64,000 nucleotides of DNA from Pseudofrankia saprophytica (lineage in GTDB: Bacteria; Actinomycetota; Actinomycetes; Frankiales; Frankiaceae): NCBI RefSeq assembly GCF_000235425.2, contig NZ_KI912266.1:922273-986272 (forward strand), read 5' to 3'. Shown here in pieces: positions 1 to 8,846 of this stretch. The position numbers were made by a program, and so were the translations under genes. The notes below the pieces were generated by a model. It ran no database searches. It saw only the letters and a program-made list of their open reading frames with translations, and was not told where the DNA came from. Position 1 is the first letter of the stretch. The number at the start of each line of letters is the position of its first letter.

Positions 1-11
1 CGGTCGCCCGG

Positions 12-797
12 GTGATCGCCGAATACCTGTGGAATGCCGGCGTCGTTTCCGAGGAGGACCAGGAGCTCGACCGGGCGCTCAAGGACCGGGTAAGCCGAGC
101 GCTCGGCGGCGGCCGCATCTCGGCGCAGACGATGGAGTGGTTCATCGAGGCGTTCGGGATGCGCCGGCACGAGGCCGGGCTGTGGGCGGCGTTCGCCGGC
201 CTCACCGACCCGGGCGTCGACACGAGCTCCGGCACGCTGCGCGGCGGACCAGCGATGATCATGCCGCAGCGACATCGCACCGTCGCGGTGTTCGAGCGCT
301 ACCGGTTCGACGCGACCGGCTCGCTCGTCGAGCAGCACACCTTTCAGGTGATCTCCGCCCAGGAAGACGGTGTCGGGATCTATCCGTGGGTGCTGCGCAC
401 CGACGCGACCGCCGGCGAGGTTCTCATCGGCGGTACGCCCGGAGCCCGGCACGCGTACAGCTCCCGGCTGACCCTCGTCGAGGTCGAGCTCGACCGGACG
501 CTCGGCCGGGGCGAGCGGCACGCGCTGGAGCTCCTCGCCCGCTACCCGGCGGGGCTGCCGACGCAGGAGGTACGCCGCGCCGCGCGGGCCAAGACGGAGA
601 ACGTCGACATCCTGATCCAGTTCGACCCCGACCACCCGCCGCGGGACCTCCGCTGGACGGTGTGGAGCACGCACGAGGGTGGCCTGATCGTCGACGAGGA
701 GCCGGCGGCACTCTCCGCCGACGGCACGGTCCACCGGTTCCTGCCGGCCGTCCACCACGCGGTGGTCGGTTTCCGCTGGAGCTGGGACGAGCACTGA
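12..797 (+). CDS. Uncharacterised actinobacterial protein with HTH-like N-terminus (5' end possibly outside the window)
   Basis: The frame is open to the left edge, so the true start may lie upstream; the first in-window start is the GTG at 12, giving 261 residues. The first ~60 residues are helical and resemble the XRE-like N-terminus of an uncharacterised actinobacterial family (a stretch reading ISAQTMEWFIEAFGM), followed by a beta-rich C-terminal ~190 residues that contains a KTENVDILIQFDP segment. That resemblance is from memory of the family, not a search. No catalytic motif is visible. The gene is convergent with the AidB-like gene and ends just before a strong hairpin. Possibly a DNA-binding sensor; function unknown. 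Confidence 0.7.
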   Translation: MIAEYLWNAGVVSEEDQELDRALKDRVSRALGGGRISAQTMEWFIEAFGMRRHEAGLWAAFAGLTDPGVDTSSGTLRGGPAMIMPQRHRTVAVFERYRFDATGSLVEQHTFQVISAQEDGVGIYPWVLRTDATAGEVLIGGTPGARHAYSSRLTLVEVELDRTLGRGERHALELLARYPAGLPTQEVRRAARAKTENVDILIQFDPDHPPRDLRWTVWSTHEGGLIVDEEPAALSADGTVHRFLPAVHHAVVGFRWSWDEH

Positions 798-802
798 GAC
801 CG

Positions 803-835
803 CGCTTCGCGCCAGCCTCAGGCTGGCGCGAAGCG
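803..835. terminator. 15-bp perfect hairpin between convergent genes
   Basis: Arms 803-817 and 821-835 are exact reverse complements with a 3-nt loop, starting 6 nt after the stop of the first gene and 49 nt before the end of the convergent aidB-like gene. There is no T tract, so this is a terminator-like structure that could serve both strands. Confidence 0.65.
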
Positions 836-883
836 TCAGGCCGCGGCCCAGCCGCGGAATCAGCCGCTCAGCCGCTCAACCGC

Positions 884-2635
884 TCAACCGCGGGTGGCAG
901 GCGGGACCCGGGCGATGAGGGCCTCGACGTCGGTGCCTCGGGGCAGGGTGCCGAAAACGCGGCCACCGGCCTCGCCGAGCCGGGTGGCGCAGAAGGCGTC
1001 CGCGACGGCGGCCGGCGCGTGCCTGACCAACAGCGAGGCCTGCAGAACCAACGCGAGCCGCTCCACCAGCGAACGGGCGCCGAACTCAAGGTCGTCCGGA
1101 CCGAGCCCTCTGAGCTCATCCAGATCGGCGCGCACGGCGGACCACGCGGCGTCGAGCCGTTTGTCTCCGTCGGCCGCGAGCTCCACCTCGGCGCGGTAGG
1201 CGGCGAACGCCTCCGGCTCCCGACCGAGCGCGCGCAGCACGTCGAGGGCGTTGACGTTGCCCGCGCCCTCCCAGATGCCGTTCAGCGGCGCCTCGCGGTA
1301 GAGCCGCGGCATGGGCGACTCCTCGGCATAGCCGTTACCGCCCAGGCATTCCAGCGCCTCAGCTACGAACGCCGGCTGGCGCTTGCAGATCCAGAACTTC
1401 GCCAGCGCCGTCGCCAGGCGCAGGAAGGCGCGCTCGCCCGCGTCGCCGCGCGTGCTCCGGTCGATCCCGCCGGCCAGGCGCAGCACCAGCGTGGTCGCCG
1501 CCTCCGACTCGAGCGCCAGGTCCGCCAGGACGTTGCGCATCAGCGGCTTGTCGATCAGCAGCCCGCCGAAGGCGGACCGGTGCCGGGTGTGGTGCAGCGC
1601 CTGGATGAGGGCGGCGCGCATGCCGCTGGCCGAACCGAGCGCCGAGTCGAACCGGGTCATCGCGACCATCTCGATGATGGTGCGGACGCCGCGCCCCTCG
1701 GGACCGACCAGCCAGCCGACGGTGTCGTCGAACTCCGGCTCGCTGCTGGCGTTGGAACGGTTGCCGAGCTTGTCCTTCAGCCGCTGGATCCGGAAGGTGT
1801 TGTGGCTGCCGTCCGGCAGCACCCGGGGGACGAGGAAGCAGGACAGCCCGCCGGGCGCCTGCGCGAGAACCAGGAACAGGTCGCTCATCGGCGCGCTCGT
1901 GAACCACTTGTGGCCGCGCAGCCGGTAGCCGCCGTCCGGGTGCGGCGTGGCGACCGTCGTGTTGGCGCGCACGTCCGAGCCGCCCTGCTTCTCCGTCATC
2001 CCCATGCCGGCGATCAGGCCCAGCTTGGTCAGCGGCGGGTTCAGGCCCGGGTCGTAGACGCGGCTGGTGAGCAGTTTCTCGTAGGCTCTCGATAAGTCGG
2101 GCGCTGCCCGCAGCGCGGGGATCACGGCGTAGGTCATCGAGACCGGGCACGTGTGTCCCTGCTCGACGGTGCTCCAGACGTGCAGCCCGGCGGCGCGGGC
2201 GACGTGCACGCCGGGGCGTGAGCTGCCCCAGGCCGAGCCCGCCAACCCCTCGCGCACGGCGACGTCCATCAGCGCGTGCCAGGACGGGTGGAAGTCGACC
2301 TCGTCGATCCGGTTGCCGTACCGGTCGTGGGTGCGCAGCTCCGGCGGGTAGCGGTTCGCCTCGTCGCCCCAGCGGGCGGCCTGCTCCGAGCCGGCCAGCC
2401 ACCCGAGCCGGTGTAAGTCGTCGAGGTAGTAGCCGGCGCCTTCCCGCTCGACGCCCTCGACGAGCACCGGGTCGTCCGCGACGTCGTGGTCGCCGAGCGG
2501 CGGCGGCTGATTGCGCACCTCGTGGGTCGCCGCCGGCCGCGAATGAACCGGTTCCCGGCCGGCTGGCGGGCCGACCCGTCCGGCCGATCCGGGTGCCGTC
2601 GACCCTGGTGCCGTCGACTCTGATGCCACCGTCAC
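884..2635 (-). CDS. aidB: AidB-like acyl-CoA dehydrogenase family protein
   Basis: Acyl-CoA dehydrogenase-fold flavoprotein of the AidB branch (DNA alkylation response/isovaleryl-CoA dehydrogenase-like). Numbering from an upstream ATG at 2677, the N-terminal AidB signature THEVRNQPPPL lies near residue 51, the FAD-contacting MTEKQGGSDV at 227-236, and WEGAGN, carrying the catalytic-type Glu, at 469-474. I prefer the GTG at 2635 (583 aa) because a GGGGAGG sits 8 nt upstream, whereas the ATG at 2677 has no ribosome binding site. In E. coli AidB binds DNA and FAD and is induced by alkylation. The family assignment is strong; the substrate is unknown. Confidence 0.88.
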   Translation of the reverse strand: MTVASESTAPGSTAPGSAGRVGPPAGREPVHSRPAATHEVRNQPPPLGDHDVADDPVLVEGVEREGAGYYLDDLHRLGWLAGSEQAARWGDEANRYPPELRTHDRYGNRIDEVDFHPSWHALMDVAVREGLAGSAWGSSRPGVHVARAAGLHVWSTVEQGHTCPVSMTYAVIPALRAAPDLSRAYEKLLTSRVYDPGLNPPLTKLGLIAGMGMTEKQGGSDVRANTTVATPHPDGGYRLRGHKWFTSAPMSDLFLVLAQAPGGLSCFLVPRVLPDGSHNTFRIQRLKDKLGNRSNASSEPEFDDTVGWLVGPEGRGVRTIIEMVAMTRFDSALGSASGMRAALIQALHHTRHRSAFGGLLIDKPLMRNVLADLALESEAATTLVLRLAGGIDRSTRGDAGERAFLRLATALAKFWICKRQPAFVAEALECLGGNGYAEESPMPRLYREAPLNGIWEGAGNVNALDVLRALGREPEAFAAYRAEVELAADGDKRLDAAWSAVRADLDELRGLGPDDLEFGARSLVERLALVLQASLLVRHAPAAVADAFCATRLGEAGGRVFGTLPRGTDVEALIARVPPATRG

Positions 2636-2748
2636 GAGCCGCACCTCCCCACCTGCCCGCCGGCCGCCGGCCGGCATCGCCGCCGGCCACGGGCGCGGGC
2701 TCGCTGAGCCCGGCCACGCCGACTCAGCGAACAGGGTATGCCCGCTTG

Positions 2749-3423
2749 TCAGCGGTAGCTAAGAAACTCGCGGCCCGCTGCGTCAATGTGGCTGTGCTCG
2801 TTGAACGAAATGAGACTCGTCCCCGAGCGACCAGAGACGACTTTGGTGATGCTTCCGTTAATCATCACTCGGTTGAGCGAGATGATGCCGTCGACACGCA
2901 GGTCGAGCAGACGCGCACAGATCGCCGCGATCGGTCCGGCGGAGGAGAAGACCACCGCGGCGGCGCCCGAGTCGAGCCGGCGCAGCAGCCCGTCGAGCGC
3001 GTCGCCCACCGCGTCGCTGAACGCCACGTAGCTGCCCGGCCCGGCGTCCGCGCTCGCGATCCACTCCGACAGGGCCACGTCCAGCAGCCCCTGGTAGGCG
3101 CGGGACGACATGCCCCGCGACGGCGGCAGCTGGCCCGCGTTCACCGGCGCGCCGCCCACGTCCGCGTGCCGGTTGATGATCCAGTCCTGGTCGTACTCGT
3201 TCCACCGGCTGTCGGACTCGACGTCCGCGGACCAACCGGCGGCGGCGGCGGTCTCCCGCTGGCGGCGCAGAGCACCGCTCACGGCGAGGTCGACCCGCGC
3301 GCCGCGCGCCCGCAGCTCCGCGCCGACCAGCGCCGCCTGCCGGTAGCCGAGCTCGGAGAGCACGTCGTAGTCCGCGGACCCGAACGACGCCTGGCCGTGC
3401 CGCACCAGGTAGATGACGCCCAA
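2749..3423 (-). CDS. Histidine phosphatase (phosphoglycerate mutase-like) family protein
   Basis: A 224-residue protein that opens with the family motif LVRHGQ (His at residue 9, the phospho-acceptor). It starts at a TTG at 3423 preceded by GGGGGAGG at 6 nt, so the rare start is well supported. The second catalytic histidine of the family normally sits in a C-terminal THGG-type loop; the equivalent here reads VVFSSAGPI, with no His. Either another residue substitutes or this is a subgroup with altered chemistry. It lies between the AidB-like gene and a FadD-like ligase on the same strand, but the gaps of ~113-115 nt argue against tight coupling. The substrate cannot be predicted. Confidence 0.85.
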   Translation of the reverse strand: MGVIYLVRHGQASFGSADYDVLSELGYRQAALVGAELRARGARVDLAVSGALRRQRETAAAAGWSADVESDSRWNEYDQDWIINRHADVGGAPVNAGQLPPSRGMSSRAYQGLLDVALSEWIASADAGPGSYVAFSDAVGDALDGLLRRLDSGAAAVVFSSAGPIAAICARLLDLRVDGIISLNRVMINGSITKVVSGRSGTSLISFNEHSHIDAAGREFLSYR

Positions 3424-3500
3424 CGCCAGCCTCCCCCACCGCTCCGGCTGCCCAAGCTATCCAATCGGCATCCCCAGGCGCGATGGGTACGAAGCCAGCC

Positions 3501-3532
3501 CCGGGCCTCCCCGGCCAGTCGGGGAGGCCCGG
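3501..3532 (-). terminator. 12-bp perfect hairpin after the fadD-like gene
   Basis: Arms 3501-3512 and 3521-3532 pair perfectly around an 8-nt loop, 6 nt beyond the stop codon of the ligase at 3539. There is no T run. Confidence 0.6.
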
Positions 3533-3538
3533 CGTAGA

Positions 3539-5197
3539 TCAGCTGGTCGCGATCGTCTCGACCAGCAGGTCGCCGACGGCGTACTGCTGGCGGAGGCGCT
3601 TCTTGTCGAACTTCCCGACCGACGTCTTCGGCACCTCGGGGATCACCGCCCACCGCTCCGGCAGCTGCCAGCGCGCGACCTTGTCGGACAGGAACTCCCG
3701 CAGCTCGGGGAAGGTCACTTCCGTGTCGGGGTGGAGCACGACGAGGGCGAGCGGGCGTTCACCCCAGCGCTCGTCCGGCACCCCGATGACACTCGCCTCG
3801 GCGATCGCGGGGTGCGCCATGAGCAGGTTCTCCAGCTCGACCGACGAGATCCACTCACCGCCGGACTTGATGACGTCCTTGGCCCGGTCGGTGAGCGTGA
3901 GATAGCCCTCGGAGCTGATGTGGCCCACGTCGCCGGTGCGCAGCCAGCCGTCGTGGAACTTGCCGGCGTCGTCGACGCCGTAGTAGGCGCCGGCGATCCA
4001 CGGGCCCCGCAGCTCCAGCTCACCCGTGCTCCGGCCGTCCCACGGCAGCTCGGAGCCGTCCGCGCCGACCAGTCGAGCCGCCACGTTCGCGGCGAACCGG
4101 CCCTGAGTGAGCCGGTAGGGCAGGGCCTGCTCGGGGCTCAGGCCCGCCGGCGGACGGGCCACGGTGACCAGGGGCGACGTCTCCGTCATGCCGTAGGCGT
4201 GGAGCATCGTGATCCCGAGCCGGTCGAAGTCCTCCATCAGCGAGGGTGGGCAGGCCGCGCCGCCGACGAGAGCCTCCTTGAGCGAGGAGATGTCCGCGGC
4301 GCCCGGGTTGGCCGTGACGTAGGCGTGCAGGCCCTGCCAGATCGTCGGCACGCCGGCCGCCTTGTTCAGCCGGGTTGCTTCGATCATCTTCGCCAGTGGC
4401 TCCGCCTGCAGGAATGGGCCGGGCAGCACCATCTCGGCGCCGGTGAGGAAGGCGATGTACGGCAGGCCCCAGGCGAGCACGTGGAACTGCGGCACGATCG
4501 AGAGCACCCGGTCGGCCGCCGACAGGTTGATCATCGACGGCAGGGCGGACGCCGACGAGTGCAGGACGATCGACCGGTGGCTGTAGACGACGCCCTTCGG
4601 GTCGCCGGTGGTGCCGGACGTGTAGCACATCGCGGCGGCCGACCGCTCGTCCACGTCCGGCCAGCCGAACTCGGCCGGGCGCCCGGCGATGAGCCCCGCG
4701 TAGTCGTGGACGCCGATGGGCCGACCGGCCGCGACGGCGAGGGCGTCGAGATCGGTGCCGGCGTCGGCCGGGCTGTTGACGACGACGTGCTCGACGGTCT
4801 TCATCGCCGGCAGCAGCGCGCGGGCCAGCGGCAGCAGGGTGTGGTCGACGAGCAGGACCTTGTCCTCGGCGTGGTTCGCGATGAAGGCGATCTGCTCGCC
4901 GGGCAGCCGCAGGTTCAGCGGGTGCAGCACCGCGCCCATCGAGGGCACCGCGAAGTAGGTCTCGACGTGCTGCTGGTTGTTCCACATCAGCGTCGCGACC
5001 CGGTCGCCCTGGGCGACGCCGAGCTCGACCAGCGCGTGCGCGAGCCGGGCCGCGTTCGCGCCGGCCTCGGCGAAGGTCGCCTCGACCAGGCCGCCTCCGG
5101 GCTGCGCCGTGAACATCCTCTGGTCGGCGAAGACGGTGGTGGCGTGATCGAGAAGCCGCCGGATCTGCAGCGGCACGTCCTGCATCGTGCTGATCAT
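3539..5197 (-). CDS. Long/medium-chain fatty acid-CoA ligase (FadD-like AMP-binding enzyme)
   Basis: ANL-superfamily ligase of 552 residues from the ATG at 5197, which has GGAGG 10 nt upstream. The frame is open further upstream (to 5515), but that extension has low-complexity non-coding character. The P-loop CYTSGTTGDPKG is at ~191-202, the A5-type GMTETSP follows mid-protein, YLTLTDRAKDVIKSGGEWIS contains the A8 hinge, and the catalytic Lys lies in TSVGKFDKKRLR near the C-terminus. It activates a carboxylic acid to an acyl-AMP and then the acyl-CoA. The length and the WP..DERSAAAMCYTSGTT context are typical of actinobacterial FadD proteins. Chain-length specificity cannot be read. Confidence 0.9.
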   Translation of the reverse strand: MISTMQDVPLQIRRLLDHATTVFADQRMFTAQPGGGLVEATFAEAGANAARLAHALVELGVAQGDRVATLMWNNQQHVETYFAVPSMGAVLHPLNLRLPGEQIAFIANHAEDKVLLVDHTLLPLARALLPAMKTVEHVVVNSPADAGTDLDALAVAAGRPIGVHDYAGLIAGRPAEFGWPDVDERSAAAMCYTSGTTGDPKGVVYSHRSIVLHSSASALPSMINLSAADRVLSIVPQFHVLAWGLPYIAFLTGAEMVLPGPFLQAEPLAKMIEATRLNKAAGVPTIWQGLHAYVTANPGAADISSLKEALVGGAACPPSLMEDFDRLGITMLHAYGMTETSPLVTVARPPAGLSPEQALPYRLTQGRFAANVAARLVGADGSELPWDGRSTGELELRGPWIAGAYYGVDDAGKFHDGWLRTGDVGHISSEGYLTLTDRAKDVIKSGGEWISSVELENLLMAHPAIAEASVIGVPDERWGERPLALVVLHPDTEVTFPELREFLSDKVARWQLPERWAVIPEVPKTSVGKFDKKRLRQQYAVGDLLVETIATS

Positions 5198-5992
5198 CGG
5201 GGTGCTGCCTCCGTCCTTTCGAGCGCGGACCGTTCCGGGCGCGAGCGGTCCGAGGTAGAACGTTGACTCAACAACCATCTCGCGCGCCGCGGGCCGGCAA
5301 ACCGCTCCGTCGCGCCACGAAATCCACCACGGGCGGGATGTCGACGTCCGAGACCGAGCGACCTGGACGGCTGGAGCGGCCGACCGGGAACGCACCGGAA
5401 GGCCGGCGGGGACCCGGGCGGCACGGCGGCCACCCGGCACGTTCGAGCCAGACAGGATGTGAGACAGGTCACCGGCAGTCTGCCGTATTGCGTCCGCTTG
5501 AGCTAGATCCGCCATCAGGGCGGTAGGACCGAACGTCCCTATTGACGAATCCGGCCGGGCGTCGGCGAGCGCGCCGCCGCGGCTCGCGAGCGGGATGTCG
5601 AGGCTGGCACGGCTGCCGTATGGTGTAGCCGATCCATTACCGTTACGACTTCACCGCCCCGTCTCCGTCACGCCGATCCCACATGGGCACACACGTGGGG
5701 TTGTCAGCCAGAGCTCTTGGCGCAACGGTGTCCTCGGGCGTCGCGCGCGTACGGGACACGCGAGGACGACCGGCGGGCGTTCGGTGGACCGTTCGGTGGA
5801 CATCGGGGTGTGCCGAGGCGAGCGAGGTGAGCTGGTGCGAGCCGTAGGAACTCAGCCACTGGGTCAGCAGGAGCTGTGGCGCCCCAGCGCGAGCCGCCCC
5901 GCCGCGAGCCGTGCCGGCCGGAGCCGCGCGGCCAGGAGCGCCGCTGGCCCCACCCGCGCGGACGCCGCGCCCCGGCTCACCGGGCGGGCTCG
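5198..5992. other. Non-coding stretch upstream of ligase and receiver genes
   Basis: About 800 bases between the divergent fadD-like and receiver genes. Open frames here have low-complexity Arg/Pro/Ala composition and I do not believe them. A GGAC-N5-GTCC partial palindrome occurs at 5526-5538. Promoters for both flanking genes must lie here, but I cannot place them. Confidence 0.4.
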
Positions 5993-6628
5993 ATGATCTC
6001 GCCGACCAGGCCGGGCTGGCCGGCGATGGCGACGAGCGGCCCCACGGCGGCCATCGGGCGCCCCGTGGCCAGGGCAGCCGTCGCCGCACCCGAAGCGGCC
6101 CCCAGCGGTACCCGCTCCGGCGACACCCAGCCGCGGGCGCTCGTCGTCGACGACAACGACATGATCAGGACGCTGGTCAGCCGACTGCTGCGCCACGAGG
6201 GGCACTCGGTGGATGTGGCCGCCTCGGTCGAGGACGCGCTGGCCCTGCCGACGACCGACTACCAGACGCTCATCATCGACGTGCGGCTCGGCTCCGGGAG
6301 CGGAACCGACCTGATCGAGCGGCTGCGCGCGCAGGACCCGTCCACGCCCGCCCGCTGCCTGCTGCTGACCGGCGGGATCGACGACGACCTGCCGCGGGAT
6401 GTCGCGGTGCTGCGCAAGCCGTTCAGCGCCGACGACCTGATCACCGCCGTGCACGGCCTGCGAGGCGCGTGCCGACCAGCGGCGCAACTGGCCGCCGGCC
6501 CACCCGAGCCACCGGCGCAGACCGGCCCGATGGCGACGGTCGTCGCTACTACCACCATGATCCCTTCCGTGCCGCCCGGCCCGGTACCCACGCCCCGGCC
6601 AGTCGACAGTCCCCGAGGGGCGTCGTGA
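5993..6628 (+). CDS. Single-domain response regulator (receiver only)
   Basis: CheY-like receiver from ~48 to ~165 in a 211-residue protein: acidic pair D53/D54 in LVVDDND, phospho-acceptor D96 in LIIDVRLG, the LLLTGG switch Thr, and the conserved Lys in VLRKPFS. The first ~45 and last ~45 residues are Ala/Pro-rich and there is no output domain. I chose the ATG at 5993, after a GGGCGGG; an in-frame ATG at 6023 and an upstream ATG at 5876 are alternatives. The stop overlaps the GTG of the next gene (GTGA), so it is translationally coupled to the degenerate kinase. It probably relays phosphate or acts through protein binding. Confidence 0.82.
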   Translation: MISPTRPGWPAMATSGPTAAIGRPVARAAVAAPEAAPSGTRSGDTQPRALVVDDNDMIRTLVSRLLRHEGHSVDVAASVEDALALPTTDYQTLIIDVRLGSGSGTDLIERLRAQDPSTPARCLLLTGGIDDDLPRDVAVLRKPFSADDLITAVHGLRGACRPAAQLAAGPPEPPAQTGPMATVVATTTMIPSVPPGPVPTPRPVDSPRGAS

Positions 6629-8070
6629 CCGGCCAGAACCTCGATCTGACCGTCCGAGCCGCGCCCGCCCGCGCGGCGCGCGACCCCCGCCAGCCCGCGC
6701 CAGCCGGCCGGGAGGCGCCACCCGCCGGGCCCGTTGCGATCATGGAAAGGGCGACGGCCGGCCGTTACGGTTTGCCGGTGGTGGATGGCGGATCAGGCGG
6801 CGCATGGCCCAGCAGGCAGGCGGCCGGCGTCATCGCCGTGTCCGCCTCCGCTCCCCCCCGCTCGACGCCCGACACCAGGCCGCCCGACACCAGGCCGGTG
6901 GCCACCGCCGAGGTGCGGGCCACCATCCCGGCCCGGCCAGAGGCGTCCCCCACGGCGCCGGCCCCAGTGGACGACCCGGTGGACCCGGTGAGTGAGAGTG
7001 CCCGCCTGCTGCTGCGGCTGATGGTCGCCAACCAGGAACGCGAGCAGCGCCACCTGGGCGACGTCTTCCACGACGGGCCGATCCAGGACTTCACGGCGGT
7101 GCTGCTGGCCTGCTCCGCCGTGCGCCGCACCCTCACCGGGCCGGAGGCCGAGCGGCTGGCCGACGTGGAGGCTCAGCTGCGCGGGGCCATCACCACGCTG
7201 CGCCTGCCGCCGCCGGCGTTCCGGGCCAGCAACGACGCTCGAATGATCCTGGAGTCGGCGCTGGCGAGCCGGGTGCACGGGCCGCTCACGCGGACGCTGG
7301 AGACGGTGATCGAGGTCGGCGACCCGGCGCCGACGCGCGCCGAGATCGCCGAGCTGCTGGGCGCCCTCCAGATCCTGCTGCTCGAGAGCGACCCGCTGCG
7401 GCCGGCCGCGAACGCCGCCGTGACCATCCGGTCGGGCAACGAGGGCCTGGCGCTGACGCTGCACGTGATGCCCGACCCCATGTCGGCCGCGGCGAGTCCC
7501 GACGCCGCCAGGGACGCGGGCGCCAGGACCGACCGGTTGAGCCGGGTCGCCGCGCTGACCGGCGCCCAGATCAGCGAGGAGGCACCGGGCGGTTCCTGGC
7601 GGGCGTCGCTGGCGTGGCCCCGGCCGGCCCCCGCCCCCCGGTGGCCCATACCCGCATCGAGCAGCGCCCTGGCCTCGCCGCCTACCAGCCGCGCCCGGCC
7701 GACAACCACGACGGCGTCGGCTGACGGTCGCCGTGCCGCCGGCGCCGTCCGCGCCGGGACCAGCCCCATCGGGGCCAGCCGCGTCGAGGTGCGGTGGCCG
7801 GTGCCCACGATCCGGTACGCCCATCCGCTAGCCCGGAGGGGCGGGAGACGGGCGGGTGAGCCCGGGGACCGGAAGCTTGGCGAGCAGGTCGAGGAACGCG
7901 GCCGCCCGCGGCGGGAAGGCCGCTCTGGCGTAGCCGACGACCGCGACGACCGGAGCGTCGGCCAGCTCGACCCGGCGCGGCGCGAGGTCCGCGCTCACGG
8001 CCACGTTCGGGACCAGCGCGACCCCGACCCCGGCCGCCGCGAGCCGCGCGGCCGCGTCCACGGTGCGTGA
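6625..8070 (+). CDS. Degenerate HisKA_3-type histidine kinase-like protein
   Basis: 481 residues starting at a GTG overlapping the receiver gene's stop. After ~120 low-complexity residues comes a DHp helix with an H-box FHDGPIQ (His149) typical of NarL-type kinases. The expected ATPase domain follows (LLGALQILLLESDPL, then ISEEAPGGSWRASLAWP), but the N-box Asn and the glycine-rich G1/G2 loops are not recognisable, so ATP binding is doubtful. The frame continues ~150 residues beyond the domain as an Arg-rich tail and overlaps the opposite-strand LysR gene by 243 nt. It may be a phosphotransfer or scaffold partner of the receiver. The gene is fairly sure; its C-terminal extent is not. Confidence 0.62.
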   Translation: MTGQNLDLTVRAAPARAARDPRQPAPAGREAPPAGPVAIMERATAGRYGLPVVDGGSGGAWPSRQAAGVIAVSASAPPRSTPDTRPPDTRPVATAEVRATIPARPEASPTAPAPVDDPVDPVSESARLLLRLMVANQEREQRHLGDVFHDGPIQDFTAVLLACSAVRRTLTGPEAERLADVEAQLRGAITTLRLPPPAFRASNDARMILESALASRVHGPLTRTLETVIEVGDPAPTRAEIAELLGALQILLLESDPLRPAANAAVTIRSGNEGLALTLHVMPDPMSAAASPDAARDAGARTDRLSRVAALTGAQISEEAPGGSWRASLAWPRPAPAPRWPIPASSSALASPPTSRARPTTTTASADGRRAAGAVRAGTSPIGASRVEVRWPVPTIRYAHPLARRGGRRAGEPGDRKLGEQVEERGRPRREGRSGVADDRDDRSVGQLDPARREVRAHGHVRDQRDPDPGRREPRGRVHGA

Positions 8071-8787
8071 CTCGACCGCCGCCCGCGGGGTGAACCCGGC
8101 CGCGCCGCAGGCCTCCAGCACCAGGGTCCGCAGGCCGTGCCCCGACGCGTACATCACCCAGTCGGCGGCGGCGAACGCGCTCAGCGGGACGCCGGTCTGG
8201 CCGGCACGCGGGTCGCCAGGTGGGACGACGAGCACGTAGCGCTCGTCGCCGAGCCAGCGCACCGGCCCGGCCCAGTCGGGGGGCCGCGCCCCGACCGCGA
8301 GGTCGGCGCGCCCCTCGGCCATGAACTCCTCCAGGCCGAGCCGGTCGGGGTGCTCGGTGATCCGCAGCGGAACGTCGGTGAACCGCTCCCGGAAGGCCAC
8401 GACCGCCGACGGCAGCACCCACGTCGCCAGCGACGTCAGCGTGGCCACGTGCAGGATGCCGCCGTCGAGCCCGGCGGCCGCGCGGGCCCGGGTCACCGCG
8501 GTGCCCGCGTCCGCGATCAGGCCGCGGGCGGCGTCCAGGAACGCCCGGCCGGCCGGCGTGAGCCGCACCCCGCGGCTGGAGCGCTCCAGCAGGGCCGTGC
8601 CGACCTGACGCTCCAGCGCGCGGATCTGCTGGGACAGCGAGGGCTGCGAGACGAGCAGCCGGGCCGCGGCCGCGGTGAACGACCGTTCCTCGGCGACCGC
8701 CACGAAGTACCCCACCTGTCGCAGGTCCAGCCATGGCCGCGTCTGCGCGCCGGCCGGACGCGCGCTTTCGCCGCCTTGCCTGGCCAC
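7828..8787 (-). CDS. LysR-family transcriptional regulator
   Basis: 319 residues. The winged HTH lies at ~20-80 (LDLRQVGYFVAVAEERSFTA... SQPSLSQQIRALERQVGTALLER), followed by a periplasmic-binding-like effector domain to the end. It is divergent from the amidohydrolase gene, and an ATAG-N7-CTAT palindrome lies between them, so it very probably controls that gene and itself. Its last 243 nt are antisense to the tail of the kinase-like gene. The effector ligand is unknown. Confidence 0.92.
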   Translation of the reverse strand: MARQGGESARPAGAQTRPWLDLRQVGYFVAVAEERSFTAAAARLLVSQPSLSQQIRALERQVGTALLERSSRGVRLTPAGRAFLDAARGLIADAGTAVTRARAAAGLDGGILHVATLTSLATWVLPSAVVAFRERFTDVPLRITEHPDRLGLEEFMAEGRADLAVGARPPDWAGPVRWLGDERYVLVVPPGDPRAGQTGVPLSAFAAADWVMYASGHGLRTLVLEACGAAGFTPRAAVESRTVDAAARLAAAGVGVALVPNVAVSADLAPRRVELADAPVVAVVGYARAAFPPRAAAFLDLLAKLPVPGLTRPSPAPPG

Positions 8788-8831
8788 CGCACCGCCCTTC
8801 CCGACGAGTGTTCGTCGGCCCTGCCTGGACT

Positions 8832-8846
8832 ATAGGAAAGGGCTAT
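8832..8846. promoter_or_regulatory. LysR-type operator (T-N11-A box)
   Basis: ATAG (8832-8835), seven bases, then CTAT (8843-8846): an exact dyad with the T-N11-A spacing typical of LysR-regulator recognition sites. It lies 45 nt upstream of the lysR start and 123 nt upstream of the amidohydrolase start. Confidence 0.7.

Noticed and set aside
29-2095. Long plus-strand frame of 688 codons
   Set aside because: Arg/Pro/Gly-rich shadow of the aidB-like gene and the first gene; typical high-GC artefact.
5526-5538. GGAC-N5-GTCC, reminiscent of a DosR/DevR box
   Set aside because: Only the outer half-sites match, it is 330-455 nt from the nearest starts, and no dormancy genes are nearby.
5595-5996. 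Plus-strand frame of 133 codons upstream of the receiver gene
   Set aside because: Low-complexity Arg-rich sequence, no ribosome binding site, and frame overlaps the better-supported receiver start region.
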